Origin: Emiliania huxleyi CCMP1516
Lineage: Eukaryota; Haptophyta; Isochrysidales; Noelaerhabdaceae
DNA length: 57,112 nucleotides
Assembly (NCBI RefSeq): GCF_000372725.1
Contig: NW_005200128.1
Span: 81,470-138,581, forward strand
Direction of reading: 5' to 3'
Shown in pieces: positions 1-10,121 of this stretch. Positions within the stretch are counted from its first letter, which is position 1. Each line of letters begins with the position of its first letter. A program made the translations under genes and the position numbers. A model generated the notes under the pieces. The model saw only the letters and a list, made by a program, of their open reading frames with translations, had not been told where the DNA came from and ran no database searches.

Positions 1-521
1 CAACCTGCGCTTGGAAAGTCGCCGAGACCTGCGGTCCGTTTCCTGTGCCGGCCGAGAAGGTAGCCGACGGCGAGCGCGGTCGCCGCGACAGCAGGCAGTA
101 GCGTCGAGCTCGCCTGCATGCCTGCACTCCGGCCTGGCCGGGCCTGTGGTGCTGAGGGATCAACGCAACAATTCTCGTGTTGCAGCAGTCGCCAGAAGAA
201 ATTCGAAGGGTCGTCCAAGCTCCCGTCCTCCCTCCCTTGGAACTTGTCTGTTTTCTTTCTTTCTTTTTGCTGCAAGGTGCCGTCCTCCCATCCATCCCTT
301 GGGTTGTCCGTTCTTTCTTTCTTTTTTTTTGCTGCAAGGTCGGGCTTCTGTCCTTCAGCCTGGTCCTATGCGACCAGCTTTTCTTTCCATGCACCTACCC
401 CGGGTTCACCTCTCTACGTCGAATCCTCCTCCTCACACCTCAGACATCTGCGCCTCGCGCCAGTGGCCTCACGGGTCACGGCCCCAGCCCCGTGGCAGAT
501 GCGACTCCCCTAGCTAGCCCC
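1..521. repeat. Non-coding left end with two CTTT-tailed dispersed repeats
   Basis: I see no credible gene here. Short open frames exist on the + strand but they overlap each other and have no recognisable domain. The stretch holds two copies of a repeat that recurs through the window, at about 226-276 and 279-345. Each has a C-rich lead (CCTCCC...CCCTTGG), a TTGTCTG- or TTGTCCG-like core and a run of CTTT units, followed by TTGCTGCAAGGT. Related copies lie near 20.33, 21.30, 25.13, 29.33 and 52.98 kb. Confidence 0.6.
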
Positions 522-1495
522 CTACTCCCGGTCGCCCCTCTCGCCCCTCGGGTCGGCCAGCTGGGCCGACTGCCCTAGCGGGGATGCGTCCTGCAGCCGC
601 GCCGCCTTGCGCGGCCGGCCCTGCTGCTGCTCGGGCGCACCGCCGTCATTCTCGCCGCCGTGCTCGCCCGCGGCGTCCGCCAGGCGCGCGGCCTCCTTGA
701 GCCTGCCCGCGATGAAGGCGTCCCGCTGCAGCGCCTGCAGCGCGGGCGGGGCGTGCGCGAGCAGCAGCGGGTCCGAGACGCGGCCGTTGTCCAGGTCCGC
801 CTTGAGGTCGAGCATCGCCTCGACCACCTCCTCCTTCACCTCCTCGACCATGCGGGCACGCGCGCGGCACTCGCGGTACTGCCTCTCCGTGCCGGACTCG
901 AGAAAGGCCGCCACGCTCCGCGGGTGAAAGTTGACGAAACTCTCGTACGCCGTGAGCGAGAGCGAGGCCGAGACGGAGAGCGCCATGTGTGCGTTGGCGC
1001 CCGAGAAGAGGACCACGTCTCCGGGCGTGAGGAGGGCGACCTTGCACGCGGCGGCGAGCGCCGCCTCCTCGGCGGGCTGCAGCGGCGGCGTGAAGAGCCG
1101 GTAGCAGTGCTGCCGGAATAGGTCGGCGGTCGCCTCTCCGTGCGGCCAGACCGCGAGCAGCTTGCGGCCGCTGAAGTTCTTGCCGACGTTGGACCAGCCG
1201 ATCTGGTCGACGTGGAGTGGCGAGCCTGAGAAGCGGCCCCCCACGAAGACGCCCTCGTCGTACCGGTCGTAGTACGGCAGCGCGTCGCTCCTCCCAGCCC
1301 CGACGTAGTCTTTGACGTCCACCGCACACAGAGTCTTGACCCACGAGCCGCCGACCGGGTGGCGGTACTTTTGGCCCCAGCGGACCTCCCCAAGGTAGGC
1401 ACGGGGCTCGCTGCCGCTGCCGCCGCCGCCACCGCCGCTGCCACTGCCGCCGCCGCCGCCCTCCTCGCCGCAGCCATCCTCCTCGCCGCTGTCAT

Positions 1496-1526
<31 letters not shown>

Positions 1527-1952
1527 GCCTGCTTCGGCGCAGCGCTGCCTGAGGGCGTCCCGCTTGTCTAGCAGCGAGACGAGCCGTTCGCCGTCCGATC
1601 CCTCCTTGAGCTCCTCCTCCTCGCCCCCGCCGCAGAGGTAGACGCGGCCCCGCAGCCGACACAGCATCTCATCAGGAAGCGAGTCCAGCATCTTCCGCAC
1701 CGTCGGCTGCTGCTGCACGGCCTCGCGGAGCTCACGAGGCAGCGCCTCCTCCTGCTCCAGCAAGCTCACGCCGCCGGGGAGCACGAAGAGCGTGTCAACG
1801 TGCGCACTTGTGCAGAGCGCTTCGACGAACTCTCGCGGCGTCGATAAGACGTTGGGGCGTCTGGCGTCGTCGGCGAGAGAGAGAGGCCAGCCCGCCGTCG
1901 CGAGTGCCTCTCTGAGCGCCTCCTGGGTGGTCAGGGTTGCCTGGGTGGCCAT
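522..1952 (-). CDS. JmjC/cupin-like Fe(II)/2-oxoglutarate oxygenase-like protein
   Basis: Intronless 476-residue frame with an ATG at 1952. The C-terminal half resembles a JmjC-type cupin. The segment SPLHVDQIGWSN (about residues 244-255) carries an HxD pair (H247, D249), and GDVVLFSGANAHMAL (about 311-325) supplies a candidate distal iron-binding histidine (H322). These are the spacing and surroundings expected of Fe(II)/2OG hydroxylases or demethylases. Residues about 142-180 are a Gly/Glu/Ser low-complexity linker encoded by GCC/GGC-type repeats, so its length may be polymorphic. The C-terminus is charged and helical. The substrate cannot be told; histone, protein or small-molecule hydroxylation are all possible. 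It is divergently arranged with the CS-domain gene, whose start lies only 92 bp away. Family assignment is by motif only; the JmjC fold is inferred. Confidence 0.72.
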
Positions 1953-2044
1953 TGGGGCCCGACTTTTCTTCTTTTCTCGACTCCCTCCCCTCTCCTCCTC
2001 CCCCCCCCCCCCCGGGCGCGCATTTTTTTCTTTTCACACCGCGA
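1953..2044. promoter_or_regulatory. Compact shared (bidirectional) promoter region
   Basis: Only 92 bp separate the start codons of the divergent JmjC-like (-) and CS-domain (+) genes. The interval holds TTTTCTTCTTTTCTCG, a long C run (about 2001-2014) and a T-rich patch. No TATA box is evident. Both transcripts must start within or close to this interval. Confidence 0.45.
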
Positions 2045-2661
2045 ATGTCTGCTCTTGACGGCTCTCCTCCTGCCGCTGGGGGGCTGGAGCCCCACATCCT
2101 CTTCGGGCTGTGCGGACTCAGCCTAGCCTTGCTCGTGCTCAACGTCTTTCTGGTGACCAGGCTGTGCCGTCGGGGGTCGTCGTCTGTGGACATCGATTGG
2201 TGCCAGAGTTTGGAGGCGGTCGAGGTGTGGCCGCCTTGCCTGCGCTCGCGCCGGTGGCCGCACTCGCAATCGGCACGCGCTTGCCCGTCTCAGGTGAGCG
2301 TGCCGCTCCCCAAGGGACGGGTCAGCCACGACGTCAAGTGCGAGATCATGCCGACGCGCTTCTCTCTCGCCATTCGAGGAGAGAAGCCGGAGCCGTACTT
2401 GAGTGGGACTCTCTTTCGACCCATCAATGTCGACGAGTCGCACTGGCAGCTCTGGCCTGTCGGCGCGCGCACGCGCCTCGCCGCCCGTGCCGCCGTGCGT
2501 GCGCCCGAGCCCACTCTCTCTCTCGCCCAGGCGCTGCGGAGGGCGAGCCGCGCAGCATCAAGGTGTCGATGGCCAAGGCGAAGCCCAGCCGCTGGCCGAC
2601 GCTGTTTGCGGCCGGCGCCGCGAGCGTTGTGGAGACACAGGAGAAGAAGAAGGACCGATAG
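2045..2661 (+). CDS. Membrane-anchored CS-domain (NudC/p23-like) protein, three exons
   Basis: The start is the ATG at 2045. The N-terminus has one membrane segment (HILFGLCGLSLALLVLNVFL, about residues 16-35) followed by a basic stop-transfer. A GT-AG intron at 2225-2293 (69 nt) joins WCQSLEAVE to VSVPLPKG in frame. Exon 2 continues through VSHDVKCEIMPTRFSLAIRG and FRPINVDESHWQLW, the classic CS-domain strand order of NudC-like proteins. A second intron lies about 2450-2540 (ends cgcccag or a few bases later; donor unresolved). The last exon in another frame gives GEPRSIKVSMAKAKPSRWP and ends at 2661. CS domains act as HSP90/HSP40 co-chaperone modules; an ER or other membrane location is inferred from the anchor. 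It is convergent with the DUF1501 gene downstream. Confidence 0.75.
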
Positions 2662-2988
2662 GATGCGATCCCTCTTGTTCTCGCTTTTGTGAGAGGACGT
2701 CTCTCTCCTCTCTCTCTCTCTACGACATGTGCAGCGCTCCGTGTCTGTCTCTCCTCTGGCGTTACATCGATGATTGGCGGAGGAGCTGGAGTTTGCATGC
2801 ATGTGCATGTCATGCGATGTCGATCTCGTCTCTCACTTCGTGGCTCGCGTATCTCCGTATGAAAACTTAGACGCTTAGTTGGCGCTTAGTGCGCGCGCAC
2901 AGCAGTGCATGAACTGCCGACACATGCAGCAGCTAGCAGCAGAATCGAAGGGATCGCCGGACGCCGCTCCGCGGTCACACAAGCCAGC

Positions 2989-5900
2989 TCAACGACCGAC
3001 CGCTGAAGCGCCTGACGCTGATTGGCCGTCTCCTCCCGTCGGGAGGTCCGCCGACACACCCTCGACGCCGTTAAAGCGAGAAAAGGCAAAATGGGTGGCG
3101 TGGGCCCACCCGACCTCATAGTTGGCCGCAATCCCTTCGATGGCGCCCTCTGCCTGCGCGGTGGTGGCGATGCGGCCGTGTGCGGGATACGCATCCACCG
3201 CACCTTCGCGCATGCCCGGCGTGGAGTAGGACTGGCCAATTAGCCCGTGTGGCAAGCTGCGCGCTGGCGCGTCGCCCCGGGCGATGAAGGAGAGGTCGAG
3301 ACGGTGCGCGGGTCCTCGGATTCGGTCGAACACGTGGTTTCCGCGCGCCTTGACAGTCCACCCCGGGATGCTGAACGTCACGTGCGAGTACGCGACTCGG
3401 ATCGTGAGCTCTTCGCAAATCTTCAAGCCCATCAAGCCAAACGCGTACTGGCTGTGGCCGCCAGCCCCCCCGCAGGTCCCGTTGACTAACTTCCAGCCGG
3501 TGTTGAACTCGTTGAACTCGGCGGCCCAGCACGAGGCGTTGGCCCATTTGCGCTTGGCCCCGCCGACTCGCGCAACGACGTGAACCTCGGTGATGAAGGA
3601 GCCGTCGACCGTCAGCTTGCCACCGTGAAGTCGGAACGTGGCATCTTCCGTCTTGACGTTGACGGAAAAGCCTGGCGCCGAGAAGAAGTTGTAGTACGCG
3701 CCGTCCCGCCCGCGAAAGTCAGCGGTCCCGCCGTGAGCAAAGTGGAGGTGCGGGTCCTTCTCGGAGCCGGCGACGGGAGGCAGGGACGGGGAGGGCGGTG
3801 GAGCTAGTATGGCGATCGCGGCGCCAGCGTTTGTGCTGGCCGTCAGCGGCGTCGCGAGCGTGATGGGCAGACCGTCCGCTAAGCGACGCTGGCGAGACGG
3901 CAAGCCGAGACGCTCGACTTCGTACGGGTCGGTGTGGCCGGGCATCGCAATCATGCTTCCCGCGCCCAAGCCGGGCGTGTAGCAGTCGACGTAGATGACC
4001 AGGGTCCCCTCGACAGCGTCGCGCACAAGGCGCATGGCCGCTTCGTCCGAGCAGGTTGACGTTGGGGTTGAGGGCGGGGGTGAGATCGGTGGTGGCGCAG
4101 CGCCGCAGCGCTCGGCGACGGCTGCGTCCTGACATGGCTCGAGGAGGCGGCGGCCGTGCTGCAATCGGGCGAGGGTGGACGATCCGACGCCCCCACCCTC
4201 ACTTGAAGGGGGCGCCGGAAGCCGAAAAAGCGGTTCCCCGGCACGGTACTCGCGCGCGGCCTCCTCCAGAGAGCGGCTTGCGTCGCTAGGGCACGATATT
4301 ACGCATGCGGCGTCGGGCTCGGACCACTCGGTGCCCTCTGCGCACTGCACTCCCGCCGCCGTGGAGTTGGAGCAGCAGCCGTCGCAGTCACAGCCCATGT
4401 GACGGAGCAGCGAACACTCGAGCACCGCGAAAGTCTGACACGTTGTGCTCTTGCACTCGTTACCGCAGGAGCCAGGCGGCGGTGGCGATGGCGGGGGTGG
4501 GGCTGATGGGGGCTCCGGTGGTGGCGCCGCGGGCGAGGGAGGCGGCGGTGGCGACGGCGACGGCGGCGCGGGAGCAGTCACGTCAAGGTTGGCGCAGCGG
4601 CCGGAGCTGAGACGCGGACAGCACGCCGAGGCGTACGACTTGCGTTGGGCTTTTGTATTCTTTGGACTTACGACAAAGTGGAAGAAGCACTCGTTGGGGA
4701 GCATGGTGCCCCTGCTTGTGTAGGCTTCGCGCCAGTTGCAGCAGCCGGCTTGCTTCTCTGCCCTCGAGAAGGCGTCGCACGCCGCTTGGCAGCTGGCGGT
4801 GGTGCCGTCGAAGGAGGTGTGGGCCGTCAGGTTGGCGAAGCTGTCCCCCTTGCATATCCTGTCCTCCGTGAGGTCCTCGCAAGGGCCAACAGGTGGCGGG
4901 GGCGGTGATTTGGGCGAATCCGGCGGCGGAGCAGGCGCCGAGGGTGGCTCCTCATCGAAGAGGACGCTCATCGGGATCAGATCCGCCGGCTGGAAGTTGA
5001 CCACGTTTGGCATGACATCGCGCATCTCCTCCTCGTCCACGCCAAACCACTGGGCGATGCCGTACCACATGCCCTCCCATGAAGTGGTTGGCATGAAGCG
5101 GCCTCGCCCTACGTTCACCTCGGAGAGCGGCTCGTCGAGCACCGACGGGTAGCGGCCGAGCACCTGCCCGCCGGTGACCAGCCCGCCGGTCACAAAGTGG
5201 TTGCCCGCCCAGGCATGGTCGGTGCCTCGCCCGTTGTCCGTCATTGTCCTCCCAAAGTCACTCGCGGTCACGATGATGACATTATTCCAGAGGCCGAGCG
5301 TCTTGATCTCGGCAATCAGCGAGGTGAGCGCCGTGTTGACGTTCAGTAGGTGCTCGTCGGTGATTTCGCCCGAATTGTGCGCGTCAAAGGACCCCTCCTC
5401 AATGTAGAAGGCCGCGCGCTCTTTGGCGAACTCGGGGTGTTCCACCATCGAGCGGAGCACACGCGCCACCTGCTCGGCCTGGCCGCTGAGCTTGTCGTCC
5501 GCAAAGCTGTTCTCCAGGACCACGGAGCCGATCTGCTCGGAGAGAGAGGCCGCTGTTTCGAAGGCTCCACGCAGGGCCACCGTGACCGTCTCGCCGACGA
5601 TCGACGACGTGTGGTTAGCGGTGAGCGCATGTAGGTGAGGGGTGTAATAGTCGTCGTCTGTCATCATCTCGACGCCTTGCGGGTCGCCGCCCGCGAGAAT
5701 GTACGGCTTTGTCTCGACGGTCTCGAGCATGAGCGCCTGTCCCGAGATGGAGTAGGCCTGGACGTCAAAGGGGTCCTCGCGCCGCTTTCGCAGCGCCTCG
5801 ATCATCCTGCCGAGGGTGCCGGTGTGGTCCCCAGAGAGCAAGGCATCCAACGTAAAGGCTATAGCCGTCTGGTCGTTGTGCGAGAAGAGCGACTTGGGCC

Positions 5901-6135
5901 TTTTCTTGGCCTTTGACTTATGCTCGGCCAGCGTCATCGGCTCGTAAAGCGAGCCCACACGAGGGTGTAGCGGGAGCCTTTCGTCCGGTACCAGGCACTC
6001 ATCGCCGAATCCGCATTGATGTTGCTCTTGACAATCGTCGACCAGTCGAACGTGACGCCACTCTGGTCCGCCAACAAGGTGAGGGGGTCGGGGATGAAGT
6101 TGATGATATTGTCGATGATCTGCAGCTGCGGCCAC
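2989..6135 (-). CDS. DUF1501-domain secreted multidomain protein with proline-rich linkers; 5' end unresolved
   Basis: The open frame (1048 codons) has no ATG before 5937, so the true 5' end lies upstream or in another frame. Residues about 65-385 match the DUF1501 family: FSHNDQTAIAFT, AFYIEEGSFDAHN, and NVIIVTASDFGRTMTDNGRG followed by TDHAWAGNHFV. These are the metal-site region of this alkaline-phosphatase-superfamily group. After it come proline-rich linkers of pherophorin type, Cys-rich modules (CCNW, CDCDGCC), then DPHLHFAHGGTADF, a von Willebrand D-like C-terminal module. The overlapping - frame at about 5940-6212 reads LDVIDFSPMWPQLQ and looks coding, possibly after an acceptor at about 6213. 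It meets the main frame near 5950-6000 without a visible intron, suggesting a one-base frameshift or assembly error. Likely an extracellular or wall-associated protein. DUF1501 function is not established. Confidence 0.75.
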   Translation of the reverse strand: MAAAADHRQYHQLHPRPPHLVGGPEWRHVRLVDDCQEQHQCGFGDECLVPDERLPLHPRVGSLYEPMTLAEHKSKAKKRPKSLFSHNDQTAIAFTLDALLSGDHTGTLGRMIEALRKRREDPFDVQAYSISGQALMLETVETKPYILAGGDPQGVEMMTDDDYYTPHLHALTANHTSSIVGETVTVALRGAFETAASLSEQIGSVVLENSFADDKLSGQAEQVARVLRSMVEHPEFAKERAAFYIEEGSFDAHNSGEITDEHLLNVNTALTSLIAEIKTLGLWNNVIIVTASDFGRTMTDNGRGTDHAWAGNHFVTGGLVTGGQVLGRYPSVLDEPLSEVNVGRGRFMPTTSWEGMWYGIAQWFGVDEEEMRDVMPNVVNFQPADLIPMSVLFDEEPPSAPAPPPDSPKSPPPPPVGPCEDLTEDRICKGDSFANLTAHTSFDGTTASCQAACDAFSRAEKQAGCCNWREAYTSRGTMLPNECFFHFVVSPKNTKAQRKSYASACCPRLSSGRCANLDVTAPAPPSPSPPPPPSPAAPPPEPPSAPPPPSPPPPGSCGNECKSTTCQTFAVLECSLLRHMGCDCDGCCSNSTAAGVQCAEGTEWSEPDAACVISCPSDASRSLEEAAREYRAGEPLFRLPAPPSSEGGGVGSSTLARLQHGRRLLEPCQDAAVAERCGAAPPPISPPPSTPTSTCSDEAAMRLVRDAVEGTLVIYVDCYTPGLGAGSMIAMPGHTDPYEVERLGLPSRQRRLADGLPITLATPLTASTNAGAAIAILAPPPSPSLPPVAGSEKDPHLHFAHGGTADFRGRDGAYYNFFSAPGFSVNVKTEDATFRLHGGKLTVDGSFITEVHVVARVGGAKRKWANASCWAAEFNEFNTGWKLVNGTCGGAGGHSQYAFGLMGLKICEELTIRVAYSHVTFSIPGWTVKARGNHVFDRIRGPAHRLDLSFIARGDAPARSLPHGLIGQSYSTPGMREGAVDAYPAHGRIATTAQAEGAIEGIAANYEVGWAHATHFAFSRFNGVEGVSADLPTGGDGQSASGASAVGR

Positions 6136-6212
6136 ATCGGAGAGAAATCAATCACGTCAAGGGTCTCCGGATGGACGTTCGTCCAGCAGAGGCCAGGGCC
6201 ACGTCCTCCCTG

Positions 6213-8239
6213 TCGCCCCCCCCAGCACACACGGTGCCAAGGGCACAAACAAGAGCACAACAACACAACAGACGACAGGGAGTAACGTGCGAGGCTAGAG
6301 CAGACCGCTCCGCCTCTAGCAATCTCGCCGGCCGCAAGGCATGGACGAGACCGTGTGTGGGGTCTTGTGAGGTGTCTATGGACGCTCCCTCACAGGCTAG
6401 TGGCCTACTGCTAGCCCTAACTCGCACTCATGGGTGGTGTCAGTTCATTGTATGAGTGTATGCGAGCAGAAGCGCGTGTGCTGATCTAGGTCGCACGCCG
6501 TGGCATATGACTTGGGAGGCGTGCGACCGCAGCGCGCCCGTCGTCAGGTCGACGGGGCGCGCGTGTCAGCGAGAGAGTCGCGGGCGGAGCCATATCCGAC
6601 TTTTCCGAGGACGAGCCCCGCGCCACGGTTGCCAGCCGTGCCTTCGCGGGAGCCCCTCGAGCCGCGTCCCGTCGGCACTGTCCCTGAGCGCGTCCCGCCT
6701 TGGCGGCACACACTCTCGACGAGGACAGTCCGGCCGACGGGAACGTGTCGCGCGCCGGCGACGGTTGCGGCGTGGTGGTTTCGAGTACGAAGCGAAGATG
6801 GCACGATCACCGCCCTGCATCGCAGACCGGGCAAGGAGGGGCCTGCTCCCGTTCCGCGAGGAACAGGAGGCCTCTCCCCCTCCCCCAGCCTGAGCAGCTA
6901 CGGGTGGAAGGCAGCCCCTTGAGTCGAGGGCGGCGCGACCATTGCCGAGCTCCAACGGCCAAAGACCTGGGCGTCTGCTGATGGTCGCGCCGCCCCGCTC
7001 CGCGTCGCCCGCCGCCGCGCCGCCCGATGATTAATAATTAATTAATTAATTAATTAATAAGTACTCACACCGCCGCCGCGCCGCGCCGCCGCGCCGCCGC
7101 CGCCTCGCGCCGCCCGCCGCCGCGCCGCGCCGCCGCCCGATGATTAATAATTAATAATTATTACCCGATGATTAATAATGTGTGTGTGTTTGTGTGTGTG
7201 TTTGTTTGTTCGCGCGATGGCAGGGAAGGGCAGGGCAGCGGCGAGCGGCAAGTGGCGTCGACGACGCAGCCAGGACACGATGGTGACGCACAAAGCGCAG
7301 CGTGCGCGGCAGCAGCGCCGACGGCGGCCCCGCGCCGCGTCAGCGGCGCTCTGAGTGAGGCAGACTGCGCTGCACAGCCTGCTGAGCACGCTCCCGACGA
7401 GCAGCGCGCCACGCGGGCCCGCCGCAGGCGACACGGGCGGCGAGCCGACACGCGTGTCGCAGGCGTAGACAGCACTGGCGAAGCGAGGCGGCCGGCGCCG
7501 GCCCCGGAGGCGGTCGCAGCGAGAGCAGCGAGGCAGAAGATGCTGTTGAAACCATAGTGAGCAGCCTCCCGTTGAGCGGCGCGCCGCGCGAGCCCGCCGC
7601 CGCGATCGGAGAGCCGGTAGTCCTCGCAGAGGTACTACTGAGTGCGCCTGGTGCGCCATCCCGCCCGAGGCGGCCCGCCCGGGCCCTGTAGGCCATTCCA
7701 GATGCCCAGGCGAGGCTCCACACAATCCTGGGAGTGTCCCGAGCAGTCTCCCGTAGACAAGAGCCACGAGCCATGCTCGCTCGTCGCCGGCGGCCAGCTC
7801 GAAGCCCCGATCAGCGCTTCGTAGAGCCTCGCGAGCCCGCCCTGACGCCCGCGGCCGCAGGCGTGGAAGGCAAGCCTCCTGGCGTCTCTGGCGAGCGCCC
7901 ACACGGCGAAAGGCATCTCACAGCGCGCAAGACGTGACCGGATCGGTACGCCTCGGCGCCGCGAGAGCAGCCGGTCGGCGTGGGCACCAAGCGCCCGCGG
8001 CCGCCGGGCGCCTTCGCACCGACAGGGGCTCCGCGGCAGTAGAGAGTACTCCACGACCACCCCCCCCCCCCGGGGGGGGGGGCATACCGTACCGTTTTCA
8101 ATTAACGAAATGAGCCCGCAAAGCGAAAAAGAATTCGATGAAGCTCGAGCCCCCCACCCTCACAAAGCCGTTGGCTCTCGCCGTGCTGAACCAAGCCCCA
8201 CGAACCAAGCCGACCATTTCAAGCCAAAATCGTTCAGCG
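6213..8239. other. Intergenic, no supported gene; simple-sequence islands
   Basis: Two kilobases without a convincing gene. Overlapping frames on the minus strand (about 7144-8100) are Arg/Ala-rich, lack domains and are typical of GC-rich shadows. Notable structure: GCC-rich runs around 7060-7140 framing (TTAA)-type AT islands, a TG/TTTG repeat at 7180-7215, and a C12-G11 inverted homopolymer pair near 8060-8082 that could form a perfect hairpin or be an assembly artefact. Confidence 0.5.
7022..7180. repeat. AT islands (TTAA)n inside GCC-rich sequence
   Basis: A block of ATTAATTAATT-type repeats at about 7026-7060 is followed by a CGCCGCCGC stretch. Then come three further CCGATGATTAATAATTA units at about 7137-7180. 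The unit CCCGATGATTAATAATT is repeated at 7022, 7137 and 7165, so this is a small tandem or dispersed duplication rather than random AT content. Confidence 0.7.
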
Positions 8240-8968
8240 ATGTCGCGGCCCAGCAGCCGGGGTGCCAGCAGCGAGCCCGGCAGCCAGCCCTCCACGCCTC
8301 GAAATCTGCCTTCGCCCAAAGACTACACCGCTGCGGCGTCCGAGGCGAGCGAGTTTGTTGAGACGTGCAAGAGGTCGGTCCAATCGCTCAAGGCAGCTCA
8401 AGAGGCGCACGCTCGCGCGGTCGGGCTCGTTGCATCGCTCTGCGTGCGTGGCGCCTCCCTGGCCAGCGGCGAGGTCCCGGCGGGCGACTGGCCGGTGTCG
8501 CAGCCGAGCTTTGAGGCGCAGCAGCCGGCCCTCGAGACCGCGCAGGAGCTGCAGCGAGCGGCGGCGCTGCTCATCGAGTGGCAGTCGCGGGCGGCCGAGG
8601 CCGAGGCGCCACTCGACGCCCTGGTCGCGACTCTAAACACCTTCCTCGCCTCCGGCGTCGCGGCCTGCTCGGCCCGAGCGGCGACCTACGAGGCGGCGCA
8701 CAGGGAGCACGCGCAGTCGCTAACCAAGCTGCAGGGCAAGGCCGACAAGCGCAAGCTGCCCGCGCTGCAGCAGATCGAGGTCGAGGCGAAGGCCAAGGCG
8801 AGCCACGCGGCGTCCGGTGCCGGCGAGGCCCTCGCGCTGCTGCGGCGCGACATGCAGACGGCGGTACTCAACACGGCCCGCTCCATCGGCGGCTCGCAGC
8901 TGACGCTGCACGCCCGCGGGCTCGAGCAGCACTCCCGCGCGCTGCAGGCGCTGCCCGGCTCCAAGTAG
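8240..8968 (+). CDS. BAR-domain-like helical protein
   Basis: The frame is open from 8138, but the ATG at 8240 (MSRPSSRGASSEPG) gives the most natural start, about 242 residues. After a Ser/Pro-rich N-terminus, residues from about 30 onward are almost entirely amphipathic helices rich in Ala/Glu/Lys/Arg: FVETCKRSVQSLKAAQEAH, LETAQELQRAAALLIEWQ, YEAAHREHAQSLTKLQGK, then ALLRRDMQTAVLNTARSIGG. The pattern of three long helices, with a basic patch in the K/Q-rich middle, is like BAR domains of arfaptin/ACAP/sorting nexins, which sense or shape curved membranes. No PX, PH or SH3 domain follows. Assignment is from helix pattern only. A plain coiled-coil protein is the alternative. Confidence 0.55.
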   Translation: MSRPSSRGASSEPGSQPSTPRNLPSPKDYTAAASEASEFVETCKRSVQSLKAAQEAHARAVGLVASLCVRGASLASGEVPAGDWPVSQPSFEAQQPALETAQELQRAAALLIEWQSRAAEAEAPLDALVATLNTFLASGVAACSARAATYEAAHREHAQSLTKLQGKADKRKLPALQQIEVEAKAKASHAASGAGEALALLRRDMQTAVLNTARSIGGSQLTLHARGLEQHSRALQALPGSK

Positions 8969-9119
8969 AGGGTGGGGTTTGTATTTGGGAGACGGCACAC
9001 ATTTGTGAGCTGTGTGAGCTCGTGCGGAGGGTCTGGTTACCGAGAGCTCCGAGGCGGGGTGCGGCCAGGGTGCCGAACCTGCGTCGGACCTGGTAAAGCA
9101 CCCTGTTGTAAAATGGGCA

Positions 9120-9200
9120 AGCAAAGTGTGAACAGCGCTGGCTTCTGACTGTCGTTGCTGTCTCTCCCTTCTCGACTGTCTGTGCTTGTGCGTTTTAGTT
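9120..9200 (+). repeat. Dispersed repeat F, copy 1
   Basis: GAACAGCGC followed by GGCTTCTGACTGTCGTTGC and CTTCTCGACTGTCTGTGC is repeated at about 25445-25555 with small differences. It lies directly upstream of the DOT1-like gene and may contribute to its 5' region. There is no coding signal. Confidence 0.7.
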
Positions 9201-9341
9201 TTGCGGCGAAAATCTATTAAGGAAGCAACAAAAAGAATTTCACAAAAGAAATCTCCGCCCCTTGTCAGCCCCAAGATCGAAGCAGTGCCGGGAGGTGCCG
9301 GGAGCGCTCTCCCGGCTCACCGGGAGGGGAAACGCGCGTCT

Positions 9342-10121
9342 ATGGCTTCAGTCCACCTCTCCGCTGTGAGACGGGCCATCGACCACTGCTATCAAGACCT
9401 CCCACCGGCCAGGGCCTACGCTCTCTCGGCTGACGGGACAGCGCAGCGAGGGCAGGAGAAGCAGACCGTCGACGTGGACCTGACGTATGGGGATGTGCGC
9501 CCAGAAGCTTTGGAGCGGGCGCTTGCAGCAGCCGGGCCGATGGAGTGCGGCACGTTCTTCGACCTCGGCTCCGGCGCGGGCCGCGGCGTCATTACAGCTG
9601 CGCTCTGCTGCGGCCTGTCGCGGGCTGTCGGAGTGGAGCTGCTCGAGCCTCTGCACGCCGCTGCGGTGGCTGGGCCGCTGCAGCGGTACACGACGCTGCG
9701 TGAGCAGGTCGAGGCCAGGGTGGAGCTGCTGGACGCCACCCTCGCGGGTCTGGACCCGAGTCGGCTGTCGGCGGGCGTGGAGTTGCGCTGTGGCGACCTC
9801 TTTGCTGCCGACGTCTCCAGCGCCGACGTCGTCTTTTGCTGCTGCGTGACATGGTCCGTTTCCATCATGCAGCGGCTGGCGGCGAAGCTCGCTGCGGAGC
9901 TCGCCAGCGGAGCGCGAGTCATCACCGTGGGCCAGAGGCTTCCCGAGGTCGTGGACTTGGGGGAGGGTGGCGCCGTTCAATTCGAGCCGGTCTGGAGGGA
10001 GTGGGAGCAGTGCGACTGGGGGAGCGAGGCTTTCGTCGTGCACAGAACGACGCGCATGGGTGAGCTAGCTGCGAGGCGCCATCGCAAAAAGGCGGCAGGA
10101 CATCGGACAAATCGGCGGTGA
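9342..10121 (+). CDS. DOT1-like SAM-dependent methyltransferase
   Basis: The frame is open from 9186 without ATG; the first ATG is at 9342, giving 259 residues. LTYGDVRPE (about 47-55) is followed by FFDLGSGAGRGVITAAL (about 72-88), the glycine-rich SAM-binding motif I. VGVELLEPLH (about 96-105) is motif II with its acidic residue. This order (YGE/DVxP, DLGSGxG, VGxE) is that of the DOT1 fold. Later, CGDLFAADVSSADVVFCCC fits the strand-4 region. The C-terminus ends in a basic tail (RRHRKKAAGHRTNRR) that could bind nucleosomes or target the nucleus. Histone H3K79 methylation is possible. Many algal DOT1-like proteins are of unknown substrate, so only the fold is claimed. Confidence 0.75.
   Translation: MASVHLSAVRRAIDHCYQDLPPARAYALSADGTAQRGQEKQTVDVDLTYGDVRPEALERALAAAGPMECGTFFDLGSGAGRGVITAALCCGLSRAVGVELLEPLHAAAVAGPLQRYTTLREQVEARVELLDATLAGLDPSRLSAGVELRCGDLFAADVSSADVVFCCCVTWSVSIMQRLAAKLAAELASGARVITVGQRLPEVVDLGEGGAVQFEPVWREWEQCDWGSEAFVVHRTTRMGELAARRHRKKAAGHRTNRR

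Noticed and set aside
11..578. Three overlapping plus-strand frames at the left edge
   Set aside because: All cross the CTTT repeats and overlap in different phases; no conserved sequence.
7144..8101. Overlapping minus-strand frames of up to 252 codons
   Set aside because: Three frames overlap in the same stretch, none with a recognisable domain, and the region is flanked by simple repeats.
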